A stretch of 64,000 nucleotides of DNA from Oscillospiraceae bacterium (GCA_015065785.1 SVPR01000009.1:1-64000), one strand, 5' to 3'. Shown: positions 25,745 through 35,213, counted from the stretch's first letter. The notes: generated by a model from the letters alone, not told the origin. Program-made: numbers and translations.

Positions 25745-25871
25745 CTTAACTCAAGGGGGAGGGCTCTATGTCCTACGCCCTCCATTGTATTTTCTTAACT
25801 CAAATATATCAAAATTCTAAAATTAAATCAAGCAATTCTGAAATCTTCTACAAAATTAGACAAAACTGTAA
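25745..25871. repeat. Degenerate half copy of palindromic element A
   Basis: In reverse orientation this matches the right half of family A: GGCTCTATGTCC, then TTTTCTTAACT and the segment AATTAAATCAAGCAATTCTG followed by AAATCTTCTACAAAATTAG, which is nearly identical in the copies at 2.1 and 3.5 kb. The left half and its hairpin are absent, replaced by the start of composite element 3. Confidence 0.65.
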
Positions 25872-25882
25872 AATAAATAGTA

Positions 25883-26027
25883 TATCCTACCATCTTAGCA
25901 AAACTAAAATGATAGGATTGTTTATTTTCCCCGATTCCTAATCCCTAATCCCTAATCCCTAATCCCTAATCCCTAGTCCCTAGTCCCTAGTCCCTAGTCC
26001 CTAGTCCCTAGTCCCTGTTTCCTGATT
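25883..26027. repeat. Composite heptad/hairpin element 3 with long CCTARTC array
   Basis: A variant core hairpin (arms ATCCTACCAT at 25884-25893 and ATGATAGGAT at 25909-25918) is followed by 13 consecutive 7-bp units from 25937 to 26027: five CCTAATC, six CCTAGTC, then CCTGTTT and CCTGATT. The array ends three bases before the stop codon of the DUF4363 gene. Confidence 0.8.
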
Positions 26028-26029
26028 CC

Positions 26030-26431
26030 TCAAAAAATATTATCCCAACTCGGCGTACCGTTGTTTTTTATATACTCAAACTCTTCAAGGCACTCAACAA
26101 GGCACAGATATGTTGACTCAAGATCACCGTTTTTTGCGTGGGTTGGCAGTTTTTCAATGTTTGTTTCAATCATCTTTAAATCCTCATTGCTAAAGAAGAG
26201 GTAAAAGAATTCAGAGTTTTCTTCCCACGCATCGCTTAAATTAACCAATGTGCTGTAAAATTCAACACGCTTGTCGTGGCTGTCGTTTTCTAAAATTTCT
26301 GTATTATCTTCAGTTGCGTTTTCAATTCTGAAAATCATATTGTTGCAAATGCGTGTAGTTTCATTCAGTGAATACACACCAATTGCAATTGAAATTCCAA
26401 TAAAAATAATTGCAATAATAACTCTTTTCAC
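26030..26431 (-). CDS. DUF4363 family protein
   Basis: 133 residues. A short N-terminal membrane segment (VIIAIIFIGISIAIGVYSL) is followed by a helical extracytoplasmic domain with the family's spaced pattern RVEFYSTLVNLSDAWEENSE and YLCLVECLEEFEYIK. Proteins of this type are found in spore-forming Clostridia directly behind a DUF421 gene, as here with a 4-base gap. Function unknown. The stop codon is adjacent to the heptad array. Confidence 0.75.
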   Translation of the reverse strand: MKRVIIAIIFIGISIAIGVYSLNETTRICNNMIFRIENATEDNTEILENDSHDKRVEFYSTLVNLSDAWEENSEFFYLFFSNEDLKMIETNIEKLPTHAKNGDLESTYLCLVECLEEFEYIKNNGTPSWDNIF

Positions 26432-26435
26432 TTTC

Positions 26436-27104
26436 TCACTCTTTCAAAATTATTTCAGCATTTTTGTTTTTGTCGATGTTCATAAGAAAAACCTGGTTTT
26501 TATGAACCTTTTTGTTTTTCAATATTTTTTCAATATCATCTCTGTTTATATCACAGTAGTCTAAATTTTTCTTAACTACAACACCGTCAATAATAACAGG
26601 GCAGGTGAAGCCGTCAGTTCTGCTTTTAACCTTTACATCCTGCTTTGTCGCATTCTGAAATTGAGACTTTAATAAAACCGAAAGTGTTCCGTTTGTTTCA
26701 ATTATTGCGTACGCTACCTCGTTAATATCAAAAATATCCTTTTGTCTTAATGCCGAAAGAAGATCATCAACTGTAAAGCGTAATTTTTTTAATTGCTTCT
26801 GGTCTAACTTACCATCTTTAATAATTATTAAAGCGTTTCCATCACTTAAGTTTCTGAATTTTGTGCTTTTCATTGATATTACCGAATTTATAATCTCAAG
26901 GCTAATTAAAATCATAACAGGAATTAAGCTGCTTAATAAAGGTACCGAGATGTCCTCAATAGGAATTGCTGCAAATTCTGAAAGCAAAAGGGTAATAACT
27001 AATTCTGTCGGTTGCAGTTCGCCAATGTTTCTTTTTCCCATAATTCTGATTGCGGCAGAAACAAATAAATAAAGAATTACAACTCTTATAATTGTTATAA
27101 TCAT
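26436..27104 (-). CDS. DUF421 (YetF-like) membrane protein
   Basis: 222 residues with three membrane helices in the first 80 residues, the conserved MGKRNIGELQPTELVITLLLS around residue 22, and two cytoplasmic beta-rich DUF421 domains. The segment ALIIIKDGKLDQKQLKKLR and then DDLLSALRQKDIFDINEVAYA are family signatures. YetF-like proteins include spore-membrane proteins involved in germination in Bacillus; the divergent gerA operon next door fits that. The ribosome binding site is GGTGATTTT. Confidence 0.88.
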   Translation of the reverse strand: MIITIIRVVILYLFVSAAIRIMGKRNIGELQPTELVITLLLSEFAAIPIEDISVPLLSSLIPVMILISLEIINSVISMKSTKFRNLSDGNALIIIKDGKLDQKQLKKLRFTVDDLLSALRQKDIFDINEVAYAIIETNGTLSVLLKSQFQNATKQDVKVKSRTDGFTCPVIIDGVVVKKNLDYCDINRDDIEKILKNKKVHKNQVFLMNIDKNKNAEIILKE

Positions 27105-27142
27105 AAAATCACCATTTTTATAATCACCTGAAAAATTTAGGA

Positions 27143-27149
27143 TATACTA
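27143..27149 (+). promoter_or_regulatory. Possible forespore (sigma-G) -10 element of the gerA operon
   Basis: TATACTA resembles the sigma-G -10 consensus CATNNTA with one mismatch. No clear -35 is seen at the expected distance; only TTATAA lies about 18 bases upstream. The gerA operon is forespore-controlled in known spore formers, which is the reason for the suggestion. Confidence 0.35.
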
Positions 27150-27165
27150 AAAGCAGGTGATTTTA

Positions 27166-28665
27166 ATGAATGAAAATATAAGTCCGTTTATAGATGTAAA
27201 CGATTTGCCGGATGTAAGATTCGGCAATGTCAAATTTTATGCTAATGACAACGGTAAAATAATTAAAGATGTATTTTTGAATTGCTTCGATATTTTAGTT
27301 AAAGAAGGCGTTTGCGGTGACCGAAAGGTCGTTTTTGCAAATTGTGACGGCTTAACTAATTCAAGAACAATTATAGAAGGCGTAGTTAAACCTATTTTAA
27401 GCTTTAAAGGTGAATTGCCCAAAAAGAATGTTACCAAATTTGTAGCATCACAAATTATCTGTAATACAGAGCTTCGGTTTCAAAAAAGCTTAGATTTAGC
27501 TATTGAAAGCCTTCTCAGAGGTTGTCTCTTGGTTTTTATTGACGGTGTAGAAGAATGTCTGATGGTAGGCGTTCAGAATATTCCGGGCCGTTCTGTTGAT
27601 GAGCCTAATTACGAGGTGCAGGAAAACGGCTCCCGTGAGGGCTTTGTTGAAATTTTAAAAACCAATATGACATTAGCTCGTAAACGACTGGTTAATGTCA
27701 ATTTTAAAATAGAGGTGCTGGAGGTAGGCGTTTCTACAAAAACCAAAATTGCTGTATGTTATATGGATGGCAAGGTAGATAAGGCTGTTTTGCAGGAAGT
27801 TAAAGACAGACTGAATTCAGTAAAAATGGATACCATTCTGGGCGAAACTTATTTAAGGAAAACACTCGACACAAAAAGAAAATCAATGTTTACAATGGTC
27901 GGTAAAACAGAAAGACCTGACACAATGTGTGCAAAAATAAACGAGGGTAAAATCGCAATTTTAATTGACGGTACACCTTATGCGCTAATTGTACCACGAC
28001 TTTTTATTGAGAATTTTCAGACCTTTGACGATTATTTAAACAGACCATATTACGCAGCGTTTATGCGTACTATCAGAATTCTTTCATTTATTATAAGTGT
28101 ATTTTTGCCTGGCTCCTTTGTGGCAATAGGTTTGTTTCATCAGGAGCTGCTGCCCGAAAAAATGCTTTACAATCTCGTTGTAATGGAAAGTAATACCTTA
28201 TTCACTCTGACAGTAGAAGCGTTAATAATTCACTTTATTTATGAAATTGTCCGTGAAGCAGGGCTTCGTGTGCCAAAATCTATTGGTCACGCGGTAAGCA
28301 TAGTCGGTGCATTAGTTATTGGTGATGCCGCCGTAACTGCCGGGCTTATAGATGCACCAATGCTCATAGTTGTCGCAATGACGGCTATAACCTCACTTGT
28401 AGAAACTGACCTTTATCACGCTATTGCTGTTTTAAGAATTGCTTTTATTATTATCGGTGGCACAAGCGGATTTTTCGGCATTATGGTAGGCGTAGCAATT
28501 TTAATAATAAACCTTTCATCAATTACAGATTACGGTGTTTACTTTTTGTCACCGCTTGCACCATATAACAAATCTTTATTCAGAGATACAGTAACCCGTT
28601 TAAGTATGGAAAAATTGGGTAAGAATATATTTGATATTAATAAATTAAAAGGTGACAGTAAATGA
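27166..28665 (+). CDS. GerA-type spore germination receptor subunit A
   Basis: 499 residues from ATG 27166 with AGGTGA upstream. Residues 1-300 form the soluble GerA domain (ESLLRGCLLVFIDGVEECLM; NEGKIAILIDGTPYALIVPRL) and the remainder has five to six membrane helices, including VPKSIGHAVSIVGALVIGDA near residue 368. This subunit pairs with a GerB permease and a GerC lipoprotein to detect germinants in the spore inner membrane. Its stop overlaps the next start in ATGA form, so the three genes form one unit. Confidence 0.93.
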   Translation: MNENISPFIDVNDLPDVRFGNVKFYANDNGKIIKDVFLNCFDILVKEGVCGDRKVVFANCDGLTNSRTIIEGVVKPILSFKGELPKKNVTKFVASQIICNTELRFQKSLDLAIESLLRGCLLVFIDGVEECLMVGVQNIPGRSVDEPNYEVQENGSREGFVEILKTNMTLARKRLVNVNFKIEVLEVGVSTKTKIAVCYMDGKVDKAVLQEVKDRLNSVKMDTILGETYLRKTLDTKRKSMFTMVGKTERPDTMCAKINEGKIAILIDGTPYALIVPRLFIENFQTFDDYLNRPYYAAFMRTIRILSFIISVFLPGSFVAIGLFHQELLPEKMLYNLVVMESNTLFTLTVEALIIHFIYEIVREAGLRVPKSIGHAVSIVGALVIGDAAVTAGLIDAPMLIVVAMTAITSLVETDLYHAIAVLRIAFIIIGGTSGFFGIMVGVAILIINLSSITDYGVYFLSPLAPYNKSLFRDTVTRLSMEKLGKNIFDINKLKGDSK

Positions 28666-29756
28666 CACAAAACAAAGTAACTACAGGTCAATTCTATTCA
28701 TTGCTATATATCTGCTCAGTTGTAGCGGCATTTATGTTCGTTTCAACAACAGTAATAGATTTAGGTGTAACCGATGCAGTTCTTTTCCCGGTGGTGTTCG
28801 GCGTTTTAAGCTTAATAACAATAATTCCGACCTTTCTGTTTTATAAAAGGTCAAATGGCGTAAGTGTGCTTAATGCAGTAAGTAAAAGCAGTAAAGCTTT
28901 TTCAAACATTCTTGCTTTTAGCTATTCGGTTTTAGTTTTTATTCTTCTTTTAAGAACCTTAGCTCGTCTTGATTTGTTCGTAAGCTCAGAGATTTTCCCT
29001 GAAAATACAATGACATTCCTGATTGTTTTAATAGTAATTGTTTCTACTGCACTCTCGCTGTTAGATATTGGAGCTTTGTCCCGAGCTTCAACAATATTTT
29101 TAGTTTTAGTAACGGTCACGGTTTCTGTTGTGGTTGCTTCTACATTCAGTAATTTTGACACGATAAATTTTGTTCCGTTATTTATGAATGGCAGTGAGGA
29201 ATTTTTTAAACAGGCGTTGGCGTATTCTATGTTCTTTCCTGAGTCTGCGTGTCTTATATTATTTCTAAGTAATATAAAAGGTAATATAAAAAAAGGCTAT
29301 TTAGCTTATATTCTTTTTTTAGTGTTATCTTTATCAACCGTAGCATTTACAGTTGTAGGTGTGCTGGGTGAGTTCAGTAACACACAGCTTTTCCCTGCTT
29401 TTGCAATTTCTTCAGTTGGCGAATTCAGGGTTTTAGAACGCTTTGAATCAATTCAAAGCTCTGTCTGGACTGTTTGTATAGTTGCTAAAACAACTTTTCA
29501 GATTATGATTATTTCAAATTGTATTCGTCATTTATTCAAAAAAGTAAAATGGTGGACACCTAATGTTTTAGTCGGAATAATCACCACCGGTTTTTTACTT
29601 TATATTTCTAAAGGTGTTACACGCTTTTCATTTATGTCGTCACAGTTTCAGGTTACTTTAACTTATATTCTGTTAGTTGTTGTTTTACCGATTATTGCAT
29701 TGTTATCAATTTTAAAACAGAAAAGGGGCGATTCACTTGGAAATGAAAACAGTTAA
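28662..29756 (+). CDS. GerB-type spore germination permease
   Basis: 364 residues with ten membrane helices, of the amino acid-polyamine-organocation-like Spore_permease family. It opens with KVTTGQFYSLLYICSVVAAF, and the middle contains FFKQALAYSMFFPESACLIL and a VKWWTPNVLVG segment near the end typical of the family. GerB subunits bind the germinant amino acid or sugar. It overlaps the GerC gene by 20 bases. Confidence 0.92.
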   Translation: MTQNKVTTGQFYSLLYICSVVAAFMFVSTTVIDLGVTDAVLFPVVFGVLSLITIIPTFLFYKRSNGVSVLNAVSKSSKAFSNILAFSYSVLVFILLLRTLARLDLFVSSEIFPENTMTFLIVLIVIVSTALSLLDIGALSRASTIFLVLVTVTVSVVVASTFSNFDTINFVPLFMNGSEEFFKQALAYSMFFPESACLILFLSNIKGNIKKGYLAYILFLVLSLSTVAFTVVGVLGEFSNTQLFPAFAISSVGEFRVLERFESIQSSVWTVCIVAKTTFQIMIISNCIRHLFKKVKWWTPNVLVGIITTGFLLYISKGVTRFSFMSSQFQVTLTYILLVVVLPIIALLSILKQKRGDSLGNENS

Positions 29757-30900
29757 AAAAGTAGGACTTCTCTTTTTTGTGTTGTTTGCGTTTGTTTCGT
29801 TTTGTTCTTGTGAACGCTATGGAACAGAAGTTGAAGATATGATGATAATTCAGGGTGTAGCAGTTGACAAAAGCGGAAATAATTTTGAAGTAACAATTGA
29901 AATGCTTAACAATAAGCAAAGTGCATCGGCAGACGCCAGCAATGTTGGTGACGAAATGACACTTATTTATTCTGCAAAAGGTCAGACTGTTGCAGAAGCG
30001 TTGCGCCTCATTATAAATAAAACGGGTACTGTGCCGACCTATACTCATAATAAATTAGTAATTCTGAGCGAAGAGGTTGCGAAAACCGATATTTCAAAGG
30101 TACTCGATTTTTTTGAAAGAGATTATACAACTCAGCCCATAACTCTTTTGTGTGTGGCTAAAGGTGAAAAGGCAGGGGAAGTTTTAAAGGCGGATATCGG
30201 TAAGGATATTTCAAAAAGCGAGGTTTTAGAAAAAATCTTAAATCAGAGTGCGTTAAGCTCAATTACTCCGAAAACACGCTTAATAGATGTTATAAATACA
30301 ATTTTAGATGAAACTGCTTGCATTTCTTTACCTGTAGTAACATTAGAAAAAAATGGAAAAACAAAAACCTTCTTTGTTGAAAATTTAGCTGTCTTTGATT
30401 ACAAGAATGAGTTTTCTTATTTTCTTAACAGAGAGGCTTCTGAAAGCGTAGTTAAATTATTAGGTGAATTAAAGAACGGTACGCTTGTTACAGAAGATGA
30501 AGATGGTAACAAAGCAACCTTTATAATTGTTGACGGCAAAACAAGCTATGATGTCACAGTAAATAACGATATTGTGAATTTCAATGTAAAGGTTAAAATG
30601 TATTGCGACCTGAATGCTTATGAGGGTGACAAATTTAAATCTATTAAAGATGAAACGGTAAAAATCTTTAAAGAGAATATTGAATTTAGCACAGAAAGAG
30701 AAATTTTAAATACCTACGAAACAATTTTACAATATGGCTCTTTTGATGTTCTACGATTTGGCAGGCGACTCTTACAAAATAATAAAAATGCTTATGTGAA
30801 GCTGGGTAAGGATTGGCAAAATAGTTTTAATAACAGTAACTTGAATGTAGATGTTGAGGTCATAATCAGAAGAATTGGTGAAGAAAGCTACCACGAATAA
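29737..30900 (+). CDS. GerC-type spore germination lipoprotein, Ger(x)C family
   Basis: 387 residues. The TTG at 29737 is well spaced from AGGGGCG; the ATG six bases on is the alternative. The lipobox FCSC places the acylated Cys near residue 26. The N-terminal domain carries EVEDMMIIQGVAVDKSGNNF and the C-terminal domain ends with YAYVKLGKDWQNSF-like family sequence (YVKLGKDWQNSF), as in GerAC proteins, which sit on the outside of the spore inner membrane. Last gene of the receptor operon, followed by a terminator. Confidence 0.92.
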   Translation: MEMKTVKKVGLLFFVLFAFVSFCSCERYGTEVEDMMIIQGVAVDKSGNNFEVTIEMLNNKQSASADASNVGDEMTLIYSAKGQTVAEALRLIINKTGTVPTYTHNKLVILSEEVAKTDISKVLDFFERDYTTQPITLLCVAKGEKAGEVLKADIGKDISKSEVLEKILNQSALSSITPKTRLIDVINTILDETACISLPVVTLEKNGKTKTFFVENLAVFDYKNEFSYFLNREASESVVKLLGELKNGTLVTEDEDGNKATFIIVDGKTSYDVTVNNDIVNFNVKVKMYCDLNAYEGDKFKSIKDETVKIFKENIEFSTEREILNTYETILQYGSFDVLRFGRRLLQNNKNAYVKLGKDWQNSFNNSNLNVDVEVIIRRIGEESYHE

Positions 30901-30904
30901 TATT

Positions 30905-30949
30905 AAACAGCACATTTTATATGGTTTTTATGTGAAATGTGCTGTTTTT
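30905..30949 (+). terminator. Terminator of the gerA operon
   Basis: AACAGCACATTT pairs with AAATGTGCTGTT around a 17-base loop, and TTTTT follows. Confidence 0.8.
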
Positions 30950-31014
30950 ACATACCTTTTTTTGAGATATTTGACGAATTTTGGATTTTTTGTTAATTTA
31001 TTTACTTGTAAATA

Positions 31015-31043
31015 TTGACTAATAAAGCAAGGATTGCTATAAT
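31015..31043 (+). promoter_or_regulatory. Sigma-A type promoter of the first chemoreceptor gene
   Basis: TTGACT at 31015-31020 and TATAAT at 31038-31043, spacer 17. The leader contains a hairpin ACCTTTTAA-GGT-TTTAAAAGGT at 31079-31100. Confidence 0.8.
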
Positions 31044-31131
31044 TTAATTATCTATAATGCACATTGTGGCATATTAGTACCTTTTAAGGTTTTAAAAGGT
31101 GAATCCCAATAAAAAAAGAAGGCGAACTTTT

Positions 31132-32928
31132 ATGAAGAATTTTTACGCAAAAATGAGTATTCGTAAAAAAATACTTACCGTGTTCATTCTAGTTGGTGTA
31201 TTAACTTTTCTTTGTAGTGGCGTTACTGCGATAGGGCTCACTACTATTACAAATAACTGGAACACCCTTGTTCACGAGTACGGTTTTTCACAAGGCTATG
31301 GTGGTCAGGCTCTTACAGAGCTTACACGTGTTGAAGAATTTGCAAGAATTTCTATTTCTTCAACAGATCCACAGCAAAAACAGACTGCAGGTGAACAAAT
31401 GCAGGCACATATGAATCTTTATAAAGAACATATGGCTGAACTTGAGCCTTACATAGTAACAGAAGAAGAACGAGCATTATATGACGATATAGTTGCTCAA
31501 CACGATATATACAGAAATTTATTAACAGAAATTTTAACAGGTTTGCATCAGGGCGGTGGCTCTGCAGAAGCAGTTGCAGCAGCAGAAGCTCGTTTTAATA
31601 ACGACGCAGCACCTGTTTATGAAAAAGTTTATGCTGATATGGAAGAGTTTGTTGAGTTAAAACAGACTACAGGTGATGTTAAAGCAATGGCAATGCTTTC
31701 TAATGCTAATATTACAGGTATTGCACTTGCCAGTTTGATTGGTGTTATTGCAATTACAGGCATTATTATAGGTTCTGTAATCTCTGGTAAAATTGCTAAG
31801 CCTGTTAAAGAATGTTCAGAGCGTCTTAAAGCGTTAGCGGATGGCGATTTATCATCAGATGTTCCTGAGACAAACCTTAAAGATGAAGTTGGCGAATTGA
31901 TTGATGCTACTGCAAATATCAAGTGGCGTCTCGAATACATAGTTAAAGATCAGGGTGGCATTTTAAGTGAAATTGCATCGGGTAACTTAAATGTTGAGTC
32001 TGAACACCCTGAAGCTTATGGTGGTGACTTTAAGCCACTTCTTGATTCGCTCAACAAGATTGTTAATGATCTTACAGATACAATGTACCAGATTCATCAG
32101 GGCTCAGAACAGGTTGCAAACGGTGCAGACCAGGTAGCAAGTGGTGCTCAGGCACTTTCACAAGGTGCTACAGAGCAGGCAAGTAGCGTTCAAGAGCTTT
32201 CAGCTACAATCGTTGAAATTTCTGAACATATTAACCACACTGCTAAAAATGCAGTTGAAGCAACTGAACAAGCAAACATTGCTTCTAATGGTATCAACGA
32301 AAGTAATGCACAAATGCAAGAAATGGTACTTGCAATGAACGACATTACAAATACATCTAACGAAATAAGCAAGATTATCAAGACAATTGATGACATTGCA
32401 TTCCAGACAAACATCTTGGCACTCAACGCAGCAGTTGAAGCAGCAAGAGCAGGTGCGGCAGGTAAGGGCTTTGCAGTTGTTGCTGACGAAGTTCGTAACC
32501 TCGCAGGTAAATCTGCAGAAGCAGCAAAGAGCACAACAGTTCTTATTGAAAGTGCAATCAGTGCTATTGCAAACGGTACAAAGATTGCAGACGAAACAGC
32601 AAACTCACTTCTTGATGTAGTTGAAAAGGTTAACTCAGTTTCAGCAAAAATTGATGAAATCGCAACAGCATCAGAAGAACAAGCAACAGCAGTTACACAG
32701 CTTAAAGGCGGTATTGAGCAAATCTCTGCAGTTGTTCAGACTAACTCTGCAACTTCAGAAGAAAGTGCTTCTGCTTCAGAAGAGCTTTCAGGTCAGGCTC
32801 AGATGCTTAAACAAATTATTGGTAATTTCAAGCTCAAGGATGTTGACACATCTTCTACTTCGCTTGTTGATTACGCTTCTTACGAGGCACCACAAAGCTA
32901 TGAATCATCTTACGATGATAAGTATTGA
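31132..32928 (+). CDS. Methyl-accepting chemotaxis protein 1
   Basis: 598 residues from ATG 31132 with AAGGCG upstream. Membrane segments near residues 15-37 and 198-222 enclose a helical extracellular sensor; HAMP segments follow ([20 protein letters not shown] and a second, less exact one), then the cytoplasmic signalling hairpin with tip [20 protein letters not shown] and [15 protein letters not shown]. The C-terminus YDDKY lacks the NWETF-type receptor tether. No che or flagellar genes are near. The signalling half is almost the same as in the next gene. Confidence 0.93.
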   Translation: MKNFYAKMSIRKKILTVFILVGVLTFLCSGVTAIGLTTITNNWNTLVHEYGFSQGYGGQALTELTRVEEFARISISSTDPQQKQTAGEQMQAHMNLYKEHMAELEPYIVTEEERALYDDIVAQHDIYRNLLTEILTGLHQGGGSAEAVAAAEARFNNDAAPVYEKVYADMEEFVELKQTTGDVKAMAMLSNANITGIALASLIGVIAITGIIIGSVISGKIAKPVKECSERLKALADGDLSSDVPETNLKDEVGELIDATANIKWRLEYIVKDQGGILSEIASGNLNVESEHPEAYGGDFKPLLDSLNKIVNDLTDTMYQIHQGSEQVANGADQVASGAQALSQGATEQASSVQELSATIVEISEHINHTAKNAVEATEQANIASNGINESNAQMQEMVLAMNDITNTSNEISKIIKTIDDIAFQTNILALNAAVEAARAGAAGKGFAVVADEVRNLAGKSAEAAKSTTVLIESAISAIANGTKIADETANSLLDVVEKVNSVSAKIDEIATASEEQATAVTQLKGGIEQISAVVQTNSATSEESASASEELSGQAQMLKQIIGNFKLKDVDTSSTSLVDYASYEAPQSYESSYDDKY

Positions 32929-32988
32929 TAGTGTTTATAGATTACTTTTTAGTATTATATAAAATTAAAAATCAAGGAGTATCCTAAA

Positions 32989-34815
32989 ATGAAAGCAGCA
33001 AACAAAATGTCCATCAGGGCAAAAATCTTATCTTCATTTATTGTAATCACTGTGCTTCTTATGATAGTTAGTGCTTTGATTGGCTCAGCAATGAAAACAA
33101 TTGACCAGACTTACACAGATATCGTCGTAAACGATGCTGCGGCACAAGGCTATTTAGGTGAAGCTTTATCATCTTTCTGTCTTGTTGACGAATACTTGCA
33201 CGATGCAGTAGGCTTCGAGGATGAAGAACTTCGACAAGAAGCAGTCGGTGAAATTGATGTTTACAAAGCAGATTTTGAAAAATATATGACTATGGCACAA
33301 CCATTGATGCGTGAGCAAAATGTAGTTGGTGTTGATGAAAATGGCGAAGAGATTTCTATTAAAGAAATTGAGTTATACAATACAACAATGGATTATTATG
33401 AGCAATATTGTACTGCAATTGATGGCATTTTAGCTGAAATTGGCGAAGTAGAAACTGCTGAAATTCAAGGACAATTTGTTGAAAAAATTGACCCACTCTA
33501 TGACCCTCTTTTTGATGGTGTTTATGAGCTTATGGATTATAAACAAGCAGCAGCTGACTATGCATCGGGAAGAGCTTCATACCGTGCAAATATTACACAA
33601 TACTTTATGTACGCTTGCATTCTTTTCGTTTGCTTGATTGCTATTATTTATGGTGTTGTTCTTTCTAAGCTTATTGCAAATCCACTTAAATCTTGTGCAG
33701 ACAGACTTGAAAAACTTGCAGATGGTGATATTGAGTCAGATGTTCCTGTAGTCAAGACTGAAGACGAAACCGGTATGGTTTACGCCGCAACTCTTAAAAT
33801 TACAAATAACTTAAAAACAATTGTTAACGACCAGGGCAACATTCTTTCAGAAATTGCTCAGGGTAACTTAAATGTTGAGTCCGAACATCCTGATGCTTAT
33901 GTTGGTGGATTTAAGCCACTTCTTGAGTCACTCGAAAAGATTGTTGTTGACTTAACAGATACAATGTATCAGATTTATCAGGGCTCAGAACAGGTTGCAA
34001 ATGGTGCAGACCAGGTTGCAAGTGGTGCTCAGGCACTTTCACAAGGTGCTACTGAACAGGCAAGTAGCGTAGAAGAGCTTTCAGCTACAATCGTTGAAAT
34101 TTCTGAACATATTAATCACACTGCTAAAAATGCAGTTGAAGCAACTGAACAAGCAAACATTGCTTCTAATGGTATCAATGAAAGTAACGCTCAGATGCAA
34201 GAAATGGTACTTGCAATGAACGACATTACAAATACATCTAACGAAATCAGCAAGATTATCAAGACAATTGATGACATTGCATTCCAGACAAATATTTTGG
34301 CACTTAACGCAGCAGTTGAAGCAGCAAGAGCAGGTGCGGCAGGTAAGGGCTTTGCAGTTGTTGCTGACGAAGTTCGTAACCTTGCAGGTAAATCTGCAGA
34401 AGCAGCTAAGAGCACAACAGTTCTTATTGAAAGTGCAATTAAAGCTATTGAAAATGGTACAAAGATTGCAGACGAAACAGCAAACTCACTTCTTGATGTA
34501 GTTGAAAAGGTTAACAATGTTTCAGCAAAAATTGACGAAATCGCAACAGCATCAGAAGAACAAGCAACCGCAGTTACACAGCTTAAAGGCGGTATTGAGC
34601 AAATCTCTGCAGTTGTTCAGACAAACTCTGCAACTTCAGAAGAAAGTGCTTCTGCTTCAGAAGAGCTTTCAGGTCAGGCTCAGATGCTTAAACAAATCAT
34701 TGGTGCATTCCAACTTAAAGATGTTTCAACACAGGCTTCAATGGAAATCCCGGAGATTAATAACTACGACTCATCTAAAGACTATAACTTCGATAGCTAC
34801 GATGACAAATATTGA
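32989..34815 (+). CDS. Methyl-accepting chemotaxis protein 2
   Basis: 608 residues, ribosome binding site CAAGGAG. Membrane segments lie near residues 12-34 and 205-227. The extracellular domain ([20 protein letters not shown] and onward) differs clearly from that of receptor 1, whereas residues from about 340 onward are nearly identical to it, with only about ten substitutions in 240 residues. HAMP segment [20 protein letters not shown] follows the second membrane helix. It ends with the same YDDKY. Tandem duplication with a diverged sensor is the simplest account. Confidence 0.93.
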   Translation: MKAANKMSIRAKILSSFIVITVLLMIVSALIGSAMKTIDQTYTDIVVNDAAAQGYLGEALSSFCLVDEYLHDAVGFEDEELRQEAVGEIDVYKADFEKYMTMAQPLMREQNVVGVDENGEEISIKEIELYNTTMDYYEQYCTAIDGILAEIGEVETAEIQGQFVEKIDPLYDPLFDGVYELMDYKQAAADYASGRASYRANITQYFMYACILFVCLIAIIYGVVLSKLIANPLKSCADRLEKLADGDIESDVPVVKTEDETGMVYAATLKITNNLKTIVNDQGNILSEIAQGNLNVESEHPDAYVGGFKPLLESLEKIVVDLTDTMYQIYQGSEQVANGADQVASGAQALSQGATEQASSVEELSATIVEISEHINHTAKNAVEATEQANIASNGINESNAQMQEMVLAMNDITNTSNEISKIIKTIDDIAFQTNILALNAAVEAARAGAAGKGFAVVADEVRNLAGKSAEAAKSTTVLIESAIKAIENGTKIADETANSLLDVVEKVNNVSAKIDEIATASEEQATAVTQLKGGIEQISAVVQTNSATSEESASASEELSGQAQMLKQIIGAFQLKDVSTQASMEIPEINNYDSSKDYNFDSYDDKY

Positions 34816-34816
34816 T

Positions 34817-34848
34817 AAAAAACACCCTGCTTCTGCAGGGTGTTTTTT
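34817..34848 (+). terminator. Terminator of the chemoreceptor pair
   Basis: AAAAACACCCTGC and GCAGGGTGTTTTTT pair around TTCT; a T run follows. The first heptad unit of composite element 4 begins six bases later. Confidence 0.9.
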
Positions 34849-34853
34849 ATCAA

Positions 34854-35213
34854 ATGCAGAATGCAGAGTGCAGAATGCAGAATTAAGGGTCTGCGACGCA
34901 ATTATAATTGAAAATTGAAAATGGAAAATTGAAAATTTCGGAAGTCCTGCGGACTTGATTATAATAAATTATCAATAAAAACAACAAGTTCTATCATTTG
35001 TACCAGTGGTCAGTGAGTCAGTAAGTCAGTAAGTCAGTGGTCAGTTAATTACAAGTAAAAAATAACAAGTTCTATCATTTTTAGTTTACGAAAAACTTTA
35101 AATGATAGAACTTATCTTTTGTTATTAAATTATAATCGCCGACCGCAGGTCCCACAATTTTAAATTTTAAATTTTCCATTTTCAATTCAAAATAGAATTC
35201 AGCACTCAGCATT
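34854..35213. repeat. Composite heptad/hairpin element 4, internally expanded
   Basis: Left array ATGCAGA/GTGCAGA (34854-34881); mini hairpin GTC-TGC-GAC; ATTATAAT; array TGAAAAT/GGAAAAT (34909-34936); mini hairpin AAGTCC-TGC-GGACTT; a left arm of the core (34985-34999) interrupted by an array of GTCAGTRA with period mostly 8 (35009-35047); then a complete core hairpin, arms 35067-35080 and 35099-35112; GACC-GCA-GGTC; array AATTTTA/AATTTTC (35156-35188); and ATTCAGC/ACTCAGC (35197-35213), which overlaps the stop of the next gene. Confidence 0.75.

Noticed and set aside
25937..26027. The CCTAATC/CCTAGTC array as a CRISPR array
   Set aside because: The period is 7 bases with no spacers, and there are no cas genes nearby.
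25937..26027. The same array as a telomere or chromosome end
   Set aside because: Normal genes continue on both sides, and similar arrays with other unit sequences lie inside the chromosome.
27106..27165. Inverted repeat AAAATCACC and GGTGATTTT between the DUF421 and gerA genes as an operator
   Set aside because: Each half is just the ribosome binding site and start context of one of the two divergent genes.
31045..31131. Cyclic di-GMP or other riboswitch before the chemoreceptor gene
   Set aside because: The leader lacks the conserved bases of known riboswitch classes; only a simple hairpin is present.
32190..34517. Long minus-strand and out-of-frame open reading frames in both chemoreceptor genes
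   Set aside because: They mirror the Ala/Glu/Gln-rich signalling domain in each copy, lack ribosome binding sites and occur because of codon bias.
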